Assembly (NCBI GenBank): GCA_016212685.1
Contig: JACREW010000071.1
Span: forward strand, 1 to 7,374
Direction: 5' to 3'
From: Nitrospirota bacterium
GTDB taxonomy: Bacteria; Nitrospirota; Thermodesulfovibrionia; Thermodesulfovibrionales; Dissulfurispiraceae
Length of the DNA stretch: 7,374 nt
The notes beneath the pieces were generated by a model. The model ran no database searches. It was given only the letters and a program-made list of their open reading frames with translations, and was not told the origin of the DNA. Below, one piece after another: positions 1 through 6,059 of this stretch. A program made the translations under genes and the position numbers. Within the stretch, counting starts at the first letter, position 1; each line of letters begins with the position of its first letter.

Positions 1-117
1 AACAAAGACTACCACATTAAAGACGGCACTATGACAAAAGAGTTGAAATCGAAAAAGCCGCTTGCTGCTGCGTCTATATTTGCCATGCAGAAACCATTGG
101 CGGCTACGGACAGATAA
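1..117 (+). CDS. Possible 3' end of an upstream gene (partial, unrecognised)
   Basis: The first frame is open from the window edge to a TAA at 115-117, giving 38 residues that end in ...KPLAATDR. Its codons (AAA/AAG, GCT/GCG, CTT, ATA) match those of the genes downstream, so it may be the tail of a gene starting outside the window. I recognise no family. A competing frame is open from 21 to a TGA at 159-161, but it begins after an in-frame stop and encodes an odd Cys-Cys-Cys run, so it is less convincing. The reverse strand shows nothing recognisable. The rest of 1-175 holds only the mqnC ribosome binding site. Confidence 0.3.
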   Translation, partial: NKDYHIKDGTMTKELKSKKPLAAASIFAMQKPLAATDR

Positions 118-159
118 ATGACTACCTTTCTACAGCGGGCATTGCGATTATCTTATTTT

Positions 160-166
160 GAAGGTG
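160..166 (+). promoter_or_regulatory. Ribosome binding site for the TTG start of mqnC
   Basis: GAAGGTG ends 9 bases before the TTG at 176. A TAA in the mqnC frame at 167-169 rules out any start further upstream, and the next in-frame Met is about residue 105, beyond the radical-SAM cysteines. TTG at 176 is therefore the only sensible start. Confidence 0.6.
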
Positions 167-175
167 TAACTGGTT

Positions 176-1312
176 TTGAATAGAATAGATAAAAATACGG
201 CATTAAATCTTTTAAAAAATTCCGATCTTCTCGATCTCGGAGAGAGGGCGGATAATATCAGAAAAAATCTCCACTCGGAGGGTATTGTCACATTCATCGT
301 TGACCGCAACATCAATTACACGAATGTCTGCGTTAATAAGTGTAAATTCTGCGCGTTTTACCGCGACCCGGACAGCCCTGACGCGTATCTTTTAGATAAG
401 GATGAGATATTTAAAAAAATTGACGAGACCATCGCCCTCGGAGGCACGCAGATTCTTCTTCAGGGAGGCATACATCCCGAATTGGGAATGGACTATTATA
501 TCGACCTGCTTAAATCCATCAAAAACCGCTATTCGATAAACGTGCACGGTTTTTCTCCGCCTGAAATCAATTATCTTGCAGAAAAACATCACCTGACAAT
601 AAAGGAGACGCTTGTAATATTGAGACATGCAGGGCTTGATTCTATACCGGGAGGCGGGGCAGAGATATTGTCCGACAGGGTGAGAGAGATATTAAGCCCG
701 AAAAAGATAAAATCCTCGCAATGGCTCAGGGTAATGGAAGAGGCTCATAAAATCGGCATGAGGACAACCGCGACCATGATGTTCGGAAGCGTGGAGGAGC
801 CTGAGGATATAATCGAGCATCTCGATGCCGTAAGAAACTTGCAGGACAGGACAGGCGGTTTTACCGCATTTATCCCGTGGTCTTTCCAGCCGAAAAATAC
901 GGAATTAGCTCAGCAGCAGCCGGCGGAGGGGACTGTCCCAGATAACCCCACCCATCCTCCCCTTAAATTAAGGGGAGGCGAAGGAGGGGTTATAGAAGTC
1001 GTAGAATCGGGACTGTCCCCGTGGGGAGCGACTGCGGTGGATTATTTGCGGGTGCTTGCGCTGTCGAGGATTTATCTCGACAATGTCAAAAATATTCAGG
1101 CGTCGTGGGTTACTCAGGGATTAAAGCTTGCGCAGGTTTCGTTGAGATTCGGCGCAAACGATTTCGGCTCCACGATGATAGAGGAAAACGTCGTCCGCGC
1201 GGCAGGGGTGAGTTATCTGGTGTCGAAAGAGGATATAATAGAGGCAATAAAGAGGGCGGGGTTCAAGGCGGCGCAAAGAGATACGTATTATAATTTGATG
1301 AAGAAATTTTAG
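176..1312 (+). CDS. mqnC: Cyclic dehypoxanthine futalosine synthase (MqnC), with an in-frame insertion
   Basis: Radical-SAM enzyme of the futalosine pathway to menaquinone. It cyclises dehypoxanthine futalosine to its cyclic form in the cytoplasm. The N-terminal cluster motif is C52-x3-C56-x2-C59 followed by AFYR, the MqnC form (CxxxCxxCAFYR). Other MqnC signatures are IPGGGAEIL near residues 157-165, TTATMMFG near 197-204, FIPWSFQP near 232-239, ASWVTQG near 309-315 and GANDFGSTMIEENVVRAAG near the C-terminus. The start is TTG. The protein is 378 residues, against roughly 340 once residues ~246-284 are set aside. That segment sits between FQPKNTELA and TAVDYLRVLALSRIYL, where relatives have only a few residues, and is encoded by palindromic repeat DNA (928-1020). 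No stop or frameshift results, so the gene may still be functional. The related MqnE and CofH families are less likely, given the AFYR and ASWVTQG motifs. The stop is followed directly by the next gene's ribosome binding site. Confidence 0.93.
   Translation: MNRIDKNTALNLLKNSDLLDLGERADNIRKNLHSEGIVTFIVDRNINYTNVCVNKCKFCAFYRDPDSPDAYLLDKDEIFKKIDETIALGGTQILLQGGIHPELGMDYYIDLLKSIKNRYSINVHGFSPPEINYLAEKHHLTIKETLVILRHAGLDSIPGGGAEILSDRVREILSPKKIKSSQWLRVMEEAHKIGMRTTATMMFGSVEEPEDIIEHLDAVRNLQDRTGGFTAFIPWSFQPKNTELAQQQPAEGTVPDNPTHPPLKLRGGEGGVIEVVESGLSPWGATAVDYLRVLALSRIYLDNVKNIQASWVTQGLKLAQVSLRFGANDFGSTMIEENVVRAAGVSYLVSKEDIIEAIKRAGFKAAQRDTYYNLMKKF
929..939. repeat. 11-bp palindrome GGGACTGTCCC, left copy
   Basis: GGGAC and GTCCC are perfect inverted arms around a central T. 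An identical copy in the same orientation lies at 1009-1019, exactly 80 bases later. The pair brackets the 48-bp palindrome within mqnC. It may be part of a composite repeat element, or a duplicated target or REP-like unit. Confidence 0.65.
944..991. repeat. 48-bp imperfect palindrome inside mqnC
   Basis: The inner arms CCTCCCCTTAA (956-966) and TTAAGGGGAGG (968-978) pair perfectly around A967. The outer arms AACCCCACC (944-952) and GGAGGGGTT (983-991) pair with one mismatch, separated from the inner arms by short unpaired stretches. The element spans exactly 16 codons, is read in frame, and encodes a Pro-rich then Gly-rich peptide (NPTHPPLK... and RGGEGG...). It sits where MqnC relatives have no sequence. 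It looks like a dispersed REP-like or MITE-like palindrome, but no second copy is in the window to prove mobility. Confidence 0.75.
1009..1019. repeat. 11-bp palindrome GGGACTGTCCC, right copy
   Basis: Identical to 929-939. Because the two copies are 80 bases apart they are read in different frames of mqnC: the left gives G-T-V-P, the right falls in S-G-L-S-P. This argues that the DNA sequence, not the peptide, is what is repeated. Confidence 0.65.
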
Positions 1313-1320
1313 GAGGTCTT

Positions 1321-2262
1321 ATGTCAGAACTATACGATGTGGTCATAATCGGCGGGGGTCCTGCGGGCCTGAGCGCCGCCCAGTATGCTTCGAGGGCGAA
1401 ACTTAAAACAGTCGTTGTGGATAAGTCCTCATCCGCGGGCGCGCTCGGATTCGCAAGCCTGATCGAAAATTATCCGGGAATATGCAAGCCGATGACCGGC
1501 AAGGAATTGCTGGATATATTCCGCAGGCAGGCCGTCGACTTCGGCGCGGAGTATGTAGAGGCGCAGGTCATAGGCGTTTCGCTTGAAGGCGAAACAAAAC
1601 AGGTCTTTACAATGGAAAAGACGTACGAGGGTAAGTCAGTTATTATCGCCACAGGCTCTATGGGAAGAAAGGCGACCATAAAAGGCGAGGCTGAATATTT
1701 AGGCAGGGGAGTAAGCTACTGCGCCATCTGTGACGCTGCGTTTTTTAAGGGCAAGACTGTATGCGTTCTTGGCGATTCGGAAGAGGCCGCAAAAGAGGCA
1801 GCGTATCTATCGAAGTTCGCGGAGACGGTTTATCTCGTATCGCCGTCAAAGAAACTTAAGGTAGATGACGACTATCCTGCCTTAAAGATTCAGAATGTGA
1901 AGATTATTTTAGGGCATACGGTTACTGCTATAGAAGGGAACGAACTTGTTGAAAAGATAACGCTCAAGGACGCGCAAGGCGCTGAAAGCGCGATCGAGCT
2001 TTCCGGCGTATTCGTTTATCTTCACGGAAGCAAGCCTATAATCGATTTTCTTCAGGGAACGGTAGAGGTTTCGGAAGAGGAATGCGTTTCGACAAACAGG
2101 ATGATGGAGACTAATATTCCCGGAGTATTCAGCGCGGGGGATGTGATATGCACGGAAGTGAGGCAGGTTGTGGTTGCTGCGGCTCAGGGGTGTATGGCTG
2201 CGCTTTCGGCTGAGAAGTATATTTTTCACAGGAAGAGGAGAAGGTACGACTGGCATGGGTAA
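1321..2262 (+). CDS. Thioredoxin-reductase-like FAD disulfide oxidoreductase, atypical NAD(P)H domain
   Basis: A 313-residue flavoprotein of the TrxB fold. The N-terminal FAD motif is GGGPAG (11-16), followed by ENYPG (49-53) and ATGS (110-113). The redox-active disulfide is C134-A-I-C137-D, where classical TrxB has CATC. The closing FAD motif is GVFSAGDV (278-285). In the central domain the usual GGGDSA nucleotide loop is replaced by GDSEEA (150-155). The HRRxxxR stretch that holds the NADPH 2'-phosphate is also missing, with VSPSKKLKVDDD (about 173-184) in its place. The protein probably reduces a thioredoxin-like partner or another disulfide, but its electron donor may not be NADPH; ferredoxin- or flavin-linked relatives exist. 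AGGAGGT at 1311-1317 overlaps the mqnC stop, giving a strong start at ATG 1321. It likely shares a transcript with mqnC. Confidence 0.87.
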   Translation: MSELYDVVIIGGGPAGLSAAQYASRAKLKTVVVDKSSSAGALGFASLIENYPGICKPMTGKELLDIFRRQAVDFGAEYVEAQVIGVSLEGETKQVFTMEKTYEGKSVIIATGSMGRKATIKGEAEYLGRGVSYCAICDAAFFKGKTVCVLGDSEEAAKEAAYLSKFAETVYLVSPSKKLKVDDDYPALKIQNVKIILGHTVTAIEGNELVEKITLKDAQGAESAIELSGVFVYLHGSKPIIDFLQGTVEVSEEECVSTNRMMETNIPGVFSAGDVICTEVRQVVVAAAQGCMAALSAEKYIFHRKRRRYDWHG

Positions 2263-2668
2263 GATGTTAGACGAAGAACTTAAAACAATGATTCTCGATC
2301 ATATGGAGAAGGGGTTTCTTGAGAACATTACAGACATGTTCAAACACGACGAGAGCCTTTTCCCGCTGATAATCGATATGCTGAAGGATGAAAGGATGAG
2401 GGTAAGGCTTGGCGCTACCGCGCTTGTGGAGGAACTGATAAAACGGAAACCGGAGCCTCTTGCGAGGCTTATACCTGCTATCGCCGCCCTCTTAAAAGAC
2501 GAAAATCCAAATGTCAGAGGCGATGGGGCAAATCTTCTCGGCATCATAGGGCATACGGATGCCCTGCCTTTTCTTGCCAATGCGGGAAATGACGAAGACC
2601 AGAATGTTCAAGAGATTGTAAGAGATGCCGTGCAAAACATAATATCTATCGTTCCTGTCGAAAATTAA
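2255..2668 (+). CDS. Small HEAT-repeat protein
   Basis: A 137-residue, probably cytoplasmic, all-helical protein. About three HEAT-type helical pairs are visible: near 34-65 (LFPLIIDMLKDERMRVRLGA...), 70-100 (ARLIPAIAALLKDENPNVRG...) and 101-135 (TDALPFLANAGNDEDQNVQE...). The D-x-x-x-x-VR pattern is typical of HEAT and PBS-lyase-like repeats, which usually bind partner proteins rather than catalyse. The chosen ATG at 2255 follows AGGAGAAGG (2236-2244) by 10 bases and overlaps the stop of the preceding flavoprotein gene by 8 bases, implying translational coupling. A longer reading from TTG 2168 would lie wholly within the flavoprotein gene and has no support. The partner is unknown; the adjacent reductase is a guess from context. 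Confidence 0.82.
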   Translation: MGKMLDEELKTMILDHMEKGFLENITDMFKHDESLFPLIIDMLKDERMRVRLGATALVEELIKRKPEPLARLIPAIAALLKDENPNVRGDGANLLGIIGHTDALPFLANAGNDEDQNVQEIVRDAVQNIISIVPVEN

Positions 2669-2742
2669 AATTGACCATTTCCATAAAGTCCCTCTGTTTT
2701 CTCCCGATAACTAAAGCAAGAAGGGATTCAAGGGGGCCGACA

Positions 2743-2889
2743 ATGGAACATCAAAAGGTAAAAGAAATAATATCGATCCTCATGGAAAGCTCTCTTTATT
2801 TCGATTTTTCACCTGAAGAAAGGCTGAAACTTGTCCGCAGGCTGATAGCGCAGGTCAATTGGACGGAACCCCTGCCCGGACTTATATAA
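2743..2889 (+). CDS. Small protein of unknown function (48 residues)
   Basis: The ATG at 2743 follows AAGGGGG (2730-2736) with a 6-base gap. The product begins MEHQKVKEIISILMESSLYF and ends TEPLPGLI. It looks amphipathic and helical, with a charged middle (SPEERLKLVRRLIAQ). There are no cysteines, no signal peptide and no membrane segment. I do not recognise a named family. The frame is open upstream to a TTG at 2671, but those 24 residues lack a good ribosome binding site and look like non-coding sequence, so the shorter form is preferred. It lies 74 bases after the HEAT gene and may be the last gene of the mqnC transcript. No clear terminator follows. Confidence 0.55.
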   Translation: MEHQKVKEIISILMESSLYFDFSPEERLKLVRRLIAQVNWTEPLPGLI

Positions 2890-2940
2890 CACCTTATTTT
2901 TTCTTGAATCCTGACTCCTTTCAGAGCAAAAAAATCTCAG

Positions 2941-3004
2941 TTCTATTTTGCCGGAAACCGGACATTTCTATTTTGGCTTGACACATTTCTATTTTGCCTT
3001 GACA
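2941..3004. repeat. Tandem TTCTATTTTG repeats, possible IS end remnant
   Basis: ACATTTCTATTTTG followed by SCTTGACA occurs twice, at 2962-2983 and 2983-3004. The period is 21 bases, with one G/C difference at 2976 versus 2997. A partial third copy, TTCTATTTTGCC, is at 2941-2952, separated by CCGGAAACCGG (2951-2961). Read on the minus strand the block begins TGTCAAGGCAAAATAGAAAT. Several short repeated transposase-binding motifs starting with TG are characteristic of IS21-family ends. No transposase gene is present here, so this would be a solo end or relic. Confidence 0.5.
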
Positions 3005-3091
3005 TATCTTGCGGGGTCGTGTTATTACTTATAGGCTTTTTTGGCCTACAGAATGTTATAGTGTCCAGCGTCATAGAGATTGGTTTATAGT

Positions 3092-3120
3092 TTGAAAATA
3101 AACGCAATAGACGCTATAAC
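3092..3120 (+). promoter_or_regulatory. Predicted sigma-70-type promoter of the rnf operon
   Basis: TTGAAA (3092-3097) and TATAAC (3115-3120) are separated by exactly 17 bases; each hexamer matches the consensus at 5 of 6 positions. The predicted transcript start near 3127 leaves a leader of about 20 bases before the rnfC ATG, just enough for the ribosome binding site. A 7-bp tandem repeat ATAACGC (3116-3129) overlaps the -10 box and start point. Confidence 0.6.
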
Positions 3121-3133
3121 GCATAACGCGAAT

Positions 3134-3140
3134 GGAGGAA
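3134..3140 (+). promoter_or_regulatory. Ribosome binding site deciding the rnfC start
   Basis: GGAGGAA lies 6 bases before ATG 3147. The upstream in-frame ATG at 3132 overlaps this site and has no site of its own, so 3147 is the better start. Confidence 0.75.
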
Positions 3141-3146
3141 CCTTCA

Positions 3147-4454
3147 ATGTCCCTTGCAACATTCAAAGGAGGAATTCATCCGCCTGATAAGAAGGATATC
3201 TCCAAAGACAGATCTATTTCTCCAGCGAAACCCCCTAAAAGAGTAGTTATTCCGCTGGCGCAGCATATAGGCGCTCCTTGCAAGCTGTCTGTGATCGTCG
3301 GACAGGAAGTGAAGAAAGGCGAGGTTATAGGCGCTCCGGAAGGATTTGTTTCAGCCCCTGTTCATTCATCCGTTTCCGGCAAGGTGATCGCGATTGGAGA
3401 GTTTCCTAATGCTATGGGAAGAATGGTCATGTCTGTCGTAATAGAAAACAACGGCAAAGAGGAATGGACGTCCCTTAAGGACAATCCCGATTATATGAAA
3501 CTCCCGCCCGAAGAATTGAGGGCAAAAGTAAAGGACGCCGGAATCGTCGGAATGGGCGGCGCCGCATTCCCGGCGCATGTAAAGCTTTCTCCCCCTAAGG
3601 AAAAGCCTGTGGACGTTGTTATCCTTAACGGAGCCGAATGCGAGCCGTATCTTACCGCCGATTACAGGCTTATGATCGAAAGGCCGCAGGAAGTCGTCGA
3701 AGGCCTAAAGGTATTGATGAAAATCCTCGGCGTCAATAAAGGTTTTATAGGAATAGAAAATAACAAGCCCGACGCCGTCGAGGCGATGAAGAATGCCGTT
3801 TCCGGAGAGTCCAATATCCAAGTATGTCCCCTCGAAGTGAAATATCCTCAGGGCGCGGAAAAGATGCTTATTAAGGCCGCTGTCGGCAGGGAAGTGCCTC
3901 CGAGAGGGCTTCCGATGGATGTCGGAGTTGTGGTGCATAATATAGGCACGGCAACGGCGATCTATGAGGCCGCGCGTTACGGGAAGCCCCTTATAGAAAG
4001 AGTCGTAACAGTTACCGGAGAAGGGATAAAAGAGCCTAAAAATCTTATGGTGAAGATAGGCACATTGGTTTCCGATCTTATAGAGGAATGCGGCGGGTTT
4101 AAATCAGAGGCCGCAAAGGTCGTATCGGGAGGCCCGATGATGGGTTTTGCCCTCTACTCCCTCGACGTGCCGGTTACAAAAGGCACATCAGGCATACTCG
4201 TCCTCCCGGAAGAAGGGGTTGTACATGCCGAAGAGTTCGGCCCCTGCATACGGTGCGGAAGGTGCATCGACATATGCCCCATGGGGCTCATGCCTTCCAT
4301 GCTGAGCATCCTCTCGGAAAAGGGTTTTTATGAGGAAACAAAGGAGTATAACCTTTTTGATTGTTTCGAATGCGGCTCGTGCACCTATGTCTGCCCCTCG
4401 AAAAGGCCGATAGTGCAGTTGGTAAGACTCGCCAAATCTCTGGTTAAACCGTAA
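3147..4454 (+). CDS. rnfC: Rnf complex subunit RnfC (NADH- and Fe-S-binding)
   Basis: Peripheral cytoplasmic subunit of the Rnf complex and its NAD(H)-reactive site; the whole complex couples ferredoxin/NAD+ electron transfer to Na+ or H+ translocation. The product is 435 residues, a normal length. The N-terminal barrel-sandwich region begins TFKGGIHPP (5-13). The nucleotide/FMN-binding region has GIVGMGGAAFP (132-142) and NGAECEPYLTAD (161-172), followed by PQGAEK (234-239) and a PPRGLPMDVG stretch (251-260). Two C-terminal [4Fe-4S] motifs are intact: C367-x2-C370-x2-C373-x3-C377-P and C406-x2-C409-x2-C412-x3-C416-P. There is no membrane segment. It is the first gene of the operon, directly behind the predicted promoter, with rnfD 10 bases downstream. 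It resembles NqrA in part, but the two ferredoxin motifs identify RnfC. Confidence 0.96.
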   Translation: MSLATFKGGIHPPDKKDISKDRSISPAKPPKRVVIPLAQHIGAPCKLSVIVGQEVKKGEVIGAPEGFVSAPVHSSVSGKVIAIGEFPNAMGRMVMSVVIENNGKEEWTSLKDNPDYMKLPPEELRAKVKDAGIVGMGGAAFPAHVKLSPPKEKPVDVVILNGAECEPYLTADYRLMIERPQEVVEGLKVLMKILGVNKGFIGIENNKPDAVEAMKNAVSGESNIQVCPLEVKYPQGAEKMLIKAAVGREVPPRGLPMDVGVVVHNIGTATAIYEAARYGKPLIERVVTVTGEGIKEPKNLMVKIGTLVSDLIEECGGFKSEAAKVVSGGPMMGFALYSLDVPVTKGTSGILVLPEEGVVHAEEFGPCIRCGRCIDICPMGLMPSMLSILSEKGFYEETKEYNLFDCFECGSCTYVCPSKRPIVQLVRLAKSLVKP

Positions 4455-4464
4455 GGGAGCTTGT

Positions 4465-5484
4465 ATGGATACAGTAAAGAAAGAGCATCAATTGATCGTA
4501 TCGGTAAGTCCGCACATAAAGAGCGAAGAGACCACAAGCCGGATAATGTGGAGCGTGAATGCAGCATTGCTTCCGGCTACGGTTATGGGGGCTTATTTCT
4601 TCGGTCCGAGAGCGGTTTTTATTCTCGCTATCGCGATTATAGCCGCCGTGCTTTCGGAATATATATTTCAGAAGTCGCTTAACAGAAAGGTTTCGGTTAA
4701 TGACGGCAGCGCCTTTCTCACAGGGCTTCTTTTAGGCATGAACCTGCCGCCCTCAGTTCCTTTTTATATCCCGATTGTAGGTTCTTTCGCAGCGGTAGTA
4801 ATCACGAAGCAGTTATTCGGGGGCCTCGGATTCAATGTCTTCAATCCGGCATTGATAGGAAGGGCGTTCCTGCTGATATCGTTTCCCAAGCTCATGACCA
4901 TATGGAAGGAGCCGACGGCCGCTTTTATACAGTTCGACGCGAAGACCACAGCCACACCGCTCGGCATACTTAAAGAAGAAGGAGTTGCAAAGCTGATGGA
5001 GGCGTTCGGAGATAATATCAGTCTCTACACACAGCTTTTTACGGGACACAGGGCAGGCTCTATCGGAGAGACATCATCAATTGCGCTCCTTATAGGCGCG
5101 GCATTTCTTTTATATAGGGGTTATATTTCATGGCATATACCCGCATCGTTCCTCGGCACTGCAGCGCTGATAGCATGGATATTCGGGACAAAAGGCGCAT
5201 TGTTCGCAGGCGATCCTATTGTGCATCTTTTAAGCGGCGGAATGCTTTTGGGAGCGTTCTTTATGGCTACCGATTATGTCACTTGTCGTTCGGTTAAAAT
5301 TGGCCAGATACTTTTCGGCATCGGCTGCGGGTTCCTTACGATGTTAATAAGATTAAAAGGCGGATACCCTGAAGGCGTCATGTTCGCCATACTCATAATG
5401 AACTGTTTCTCTCCAATTATAGACAGGGGCTTTAAGACAAAGGTGTTCGGCGCCAGAAAAGAAATAAAGGAGAGCAAGAAATGA
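4465..5484 (+). CDS. rnfD: Rnf complex subunit RnfD (membrane flavoprotein)
   Basis: Integral membrane subunit (339 residues) of the NqrB/RnfD family. It carries a covalently bound FMN and is part of the ion-translocating core. Family hallmarks are DGSAFLTGLLLGMNLPP (80-96) and GGLGFNVFNPALIGRAF (119-135). The flavinylation motif is D158-x2-T161-T-A-T164-P-L, with T164 the expected FMN attachment point; the usual form is S/T-G-A-T, so the Gly is replaced here. A late motif, ATDYVTCRS, stands where many relatives have TDPVTSP. Many hydrophobic helices are evident along the sequence. AAGGGAG (4453-4459) overlaps the rnfC stop and precedes ATG 4465. The end overlaps the rnfG start as ATGA, indicating coupled translation. 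Confidence 0.95.
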   Translation: MDTVKKEHQLIVSVSPHIKSEETTSRIMWSVNAALLPATVMGAYFFGPRAVFILAIAIIAAVLSEYIFQKSLNRKVSVNDGSAFLTGLLLGMNLPPSVPFYIPIVGSFAAVVITKQLFGGLGFNVFNPALIGRAFLLISFPKLMTIWKEPTAAFIQFDAKTTATPLGILKEEGVAKLMEAFGDNISLYTQLFTGHRAGSIGETSSIALLIGAAFLLYRGYISWHIPASFLGTAALIAWIFGTKGALFAGDPIVHLLSGGMLLGAFFMATDYVTCRSVKIGQILFGIGCGFLTMLIRLKGGYPEGVMFAILIMNCFSPIIDRGFKTKVFGARKEIKESKK

Positions 5485-6059
5485 CAGGCAGGGACATCAT
5501 AAAGATAACCATAAATCTCGTCATCGTATATCTCGTGGGAGGGGCTATCCTTGCGGCGGTTTACGCGAAGACATCTCCCATAATGTTCAAAAACGCCGTA
5601 ATAGAAAAAGAGAGGGCACTCAAGGCGCTGATGCCTGAAGCGGACAATATAGAAAAACTGGGCGACTGGAAACCGCACGGAAAGGCCGCTGAGTACTTTG
5701 TCGCCAAAAAGGGCGATGAAGTTATAGGCTACGTCGTCCAATCGTTCGGCAAGGGGTATTCGAGCTATATAAATACCCTTATCGCTGTGGATAAAGAGTT
5801 GAAAGTGAAAAAAGTGGATATAATCTCGCACGCTGAAACTCCGGGACTCGGGGACGAGATAGAAAAAGATGACTTCAAAAAGCAATTTGCAGGCAAAGAC
5901 CTTAATCATATAAAGCTCGTAAAGATAGAAACTACAGAATATATACAGGCGATAACAGGGGTAACCATTTCGAGCCGCGCGGTTACCGATGACGCCGTAA
6001 AGAACGGCGTAGACTTCCTCATAAAGGCGCTGAAGGGAGGTGCCGCAGATGGCCAATAA
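5481..6059 (+). CDS. rnfG: Rnf complex subunit RnfG (covalent FMN, periplasmic)
   Basis: A 192-residue protein with one N-terminal membrane anchor (about 9-28) and a domain on the outer face of the membrane carrying FMN attached to threonine. Visible features are GKGYSSYINTLIAVD (90-104), the family signature HAETPGLGDEI (117-127) and the flavinylation site ITGVTISSRAV (158-168), with T162 as the likely FMN-bound residue. The usual motif is D-x-x-S/T-G-A-T; here Ala is Val161 and the preceding acidic position is Gln156. ATG 5481 follows AAAGGAG (5466-5472) and overlaps the rnfD stop by 4 bases. An ApbE flavin transferase would be needed for FMN attachment and is not in the window. Confidence 0.94.
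   Translation: MTGRDIIKITINLVIVYLVGGAILAAVYAKTSPIMFKNAVIEKERALKALMPEADNIEKLGDWKPHGKAAEYFVAKKGDEVIGYVVQSFGKGYSSYINTLIAVDKELKVKKVDIISHAETPGLGDEIEKDDFKKQFAGKDLNHIKLVKIETTEYIQAITGVTISSRAVTDDAVKNGVDFLIKALKGGAADGQ
6032..6041 (+). promoter_or_regulatory. Ribosome binding site deciding the rnfE start
   Basis: GAAGGGAGGT lies 7 bases before ATG 6049. An in-frame GTG at 6040 falls inside this site and is rejected as the start. Confidence 0.75.

Larger units (their letters stand above)
2890..3146. other. Intergenic spacer before the rnf operon
   Basis: About 257 bases without a credible gene. It contains the AT-rich tandem repeats at 2941-3004, a weak hairpin TAGGC/GCCTA (3032-3036 with 3044-3048), the predicted rnfC promoter and the rnfC ribosome binding site. 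Base composition is more AT-rich than the flanking genes. Confidence 0.7.

Noticed and set aside
21..161. Alternative open frame at the 5' edge
   Set aside because: It is preceded by an in-frame stop at 18-20, has no usable start with a ribosome binding site, and encodes an unusual Cys run; no family recognised.
944..991. Transcription terminator or mqnC pseudogene signal
   Set aside because: The palindrome is not followed by a T-tract, and the mqnC frame continues with all downstream motifs intact, so neither reading is supported.
2168..2254. Upstream TTG start for the HEAT protein
   Set aside because: It would lie wholly within the preceding flavoprotein gene, encodes Arg/Leu-rich sequence unlike a HEAT domain, and lacks a ribosome binding site; ATG 2255 has one.
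2671..2742. N-terminal extension of the small protein from TTG 2671
   Set aside because: No suitable ribosome binding site precedes it, and its composition differs from the helical body; AAGGGGG supports ATG 2743.
2941..3004. CRISPR array
   Set aside because: The repeats are nearly contiguous with no unique spacers of regular length, and no cas genes are present.
3032..3048. Hairpin TAGGC/GCCTA as a terminator
   Set aside because: The stem is only 5 bp and the T-run is in the loop rather than after the stem, so it does not look like an intrinsic terminator.
3132..3146. Upstream ATG for RnfC
   Set aside because: It overlaps the GGAGGAA ribosome binding site of ATG 3147, and the extra residues are not part of the family's N-terminus.
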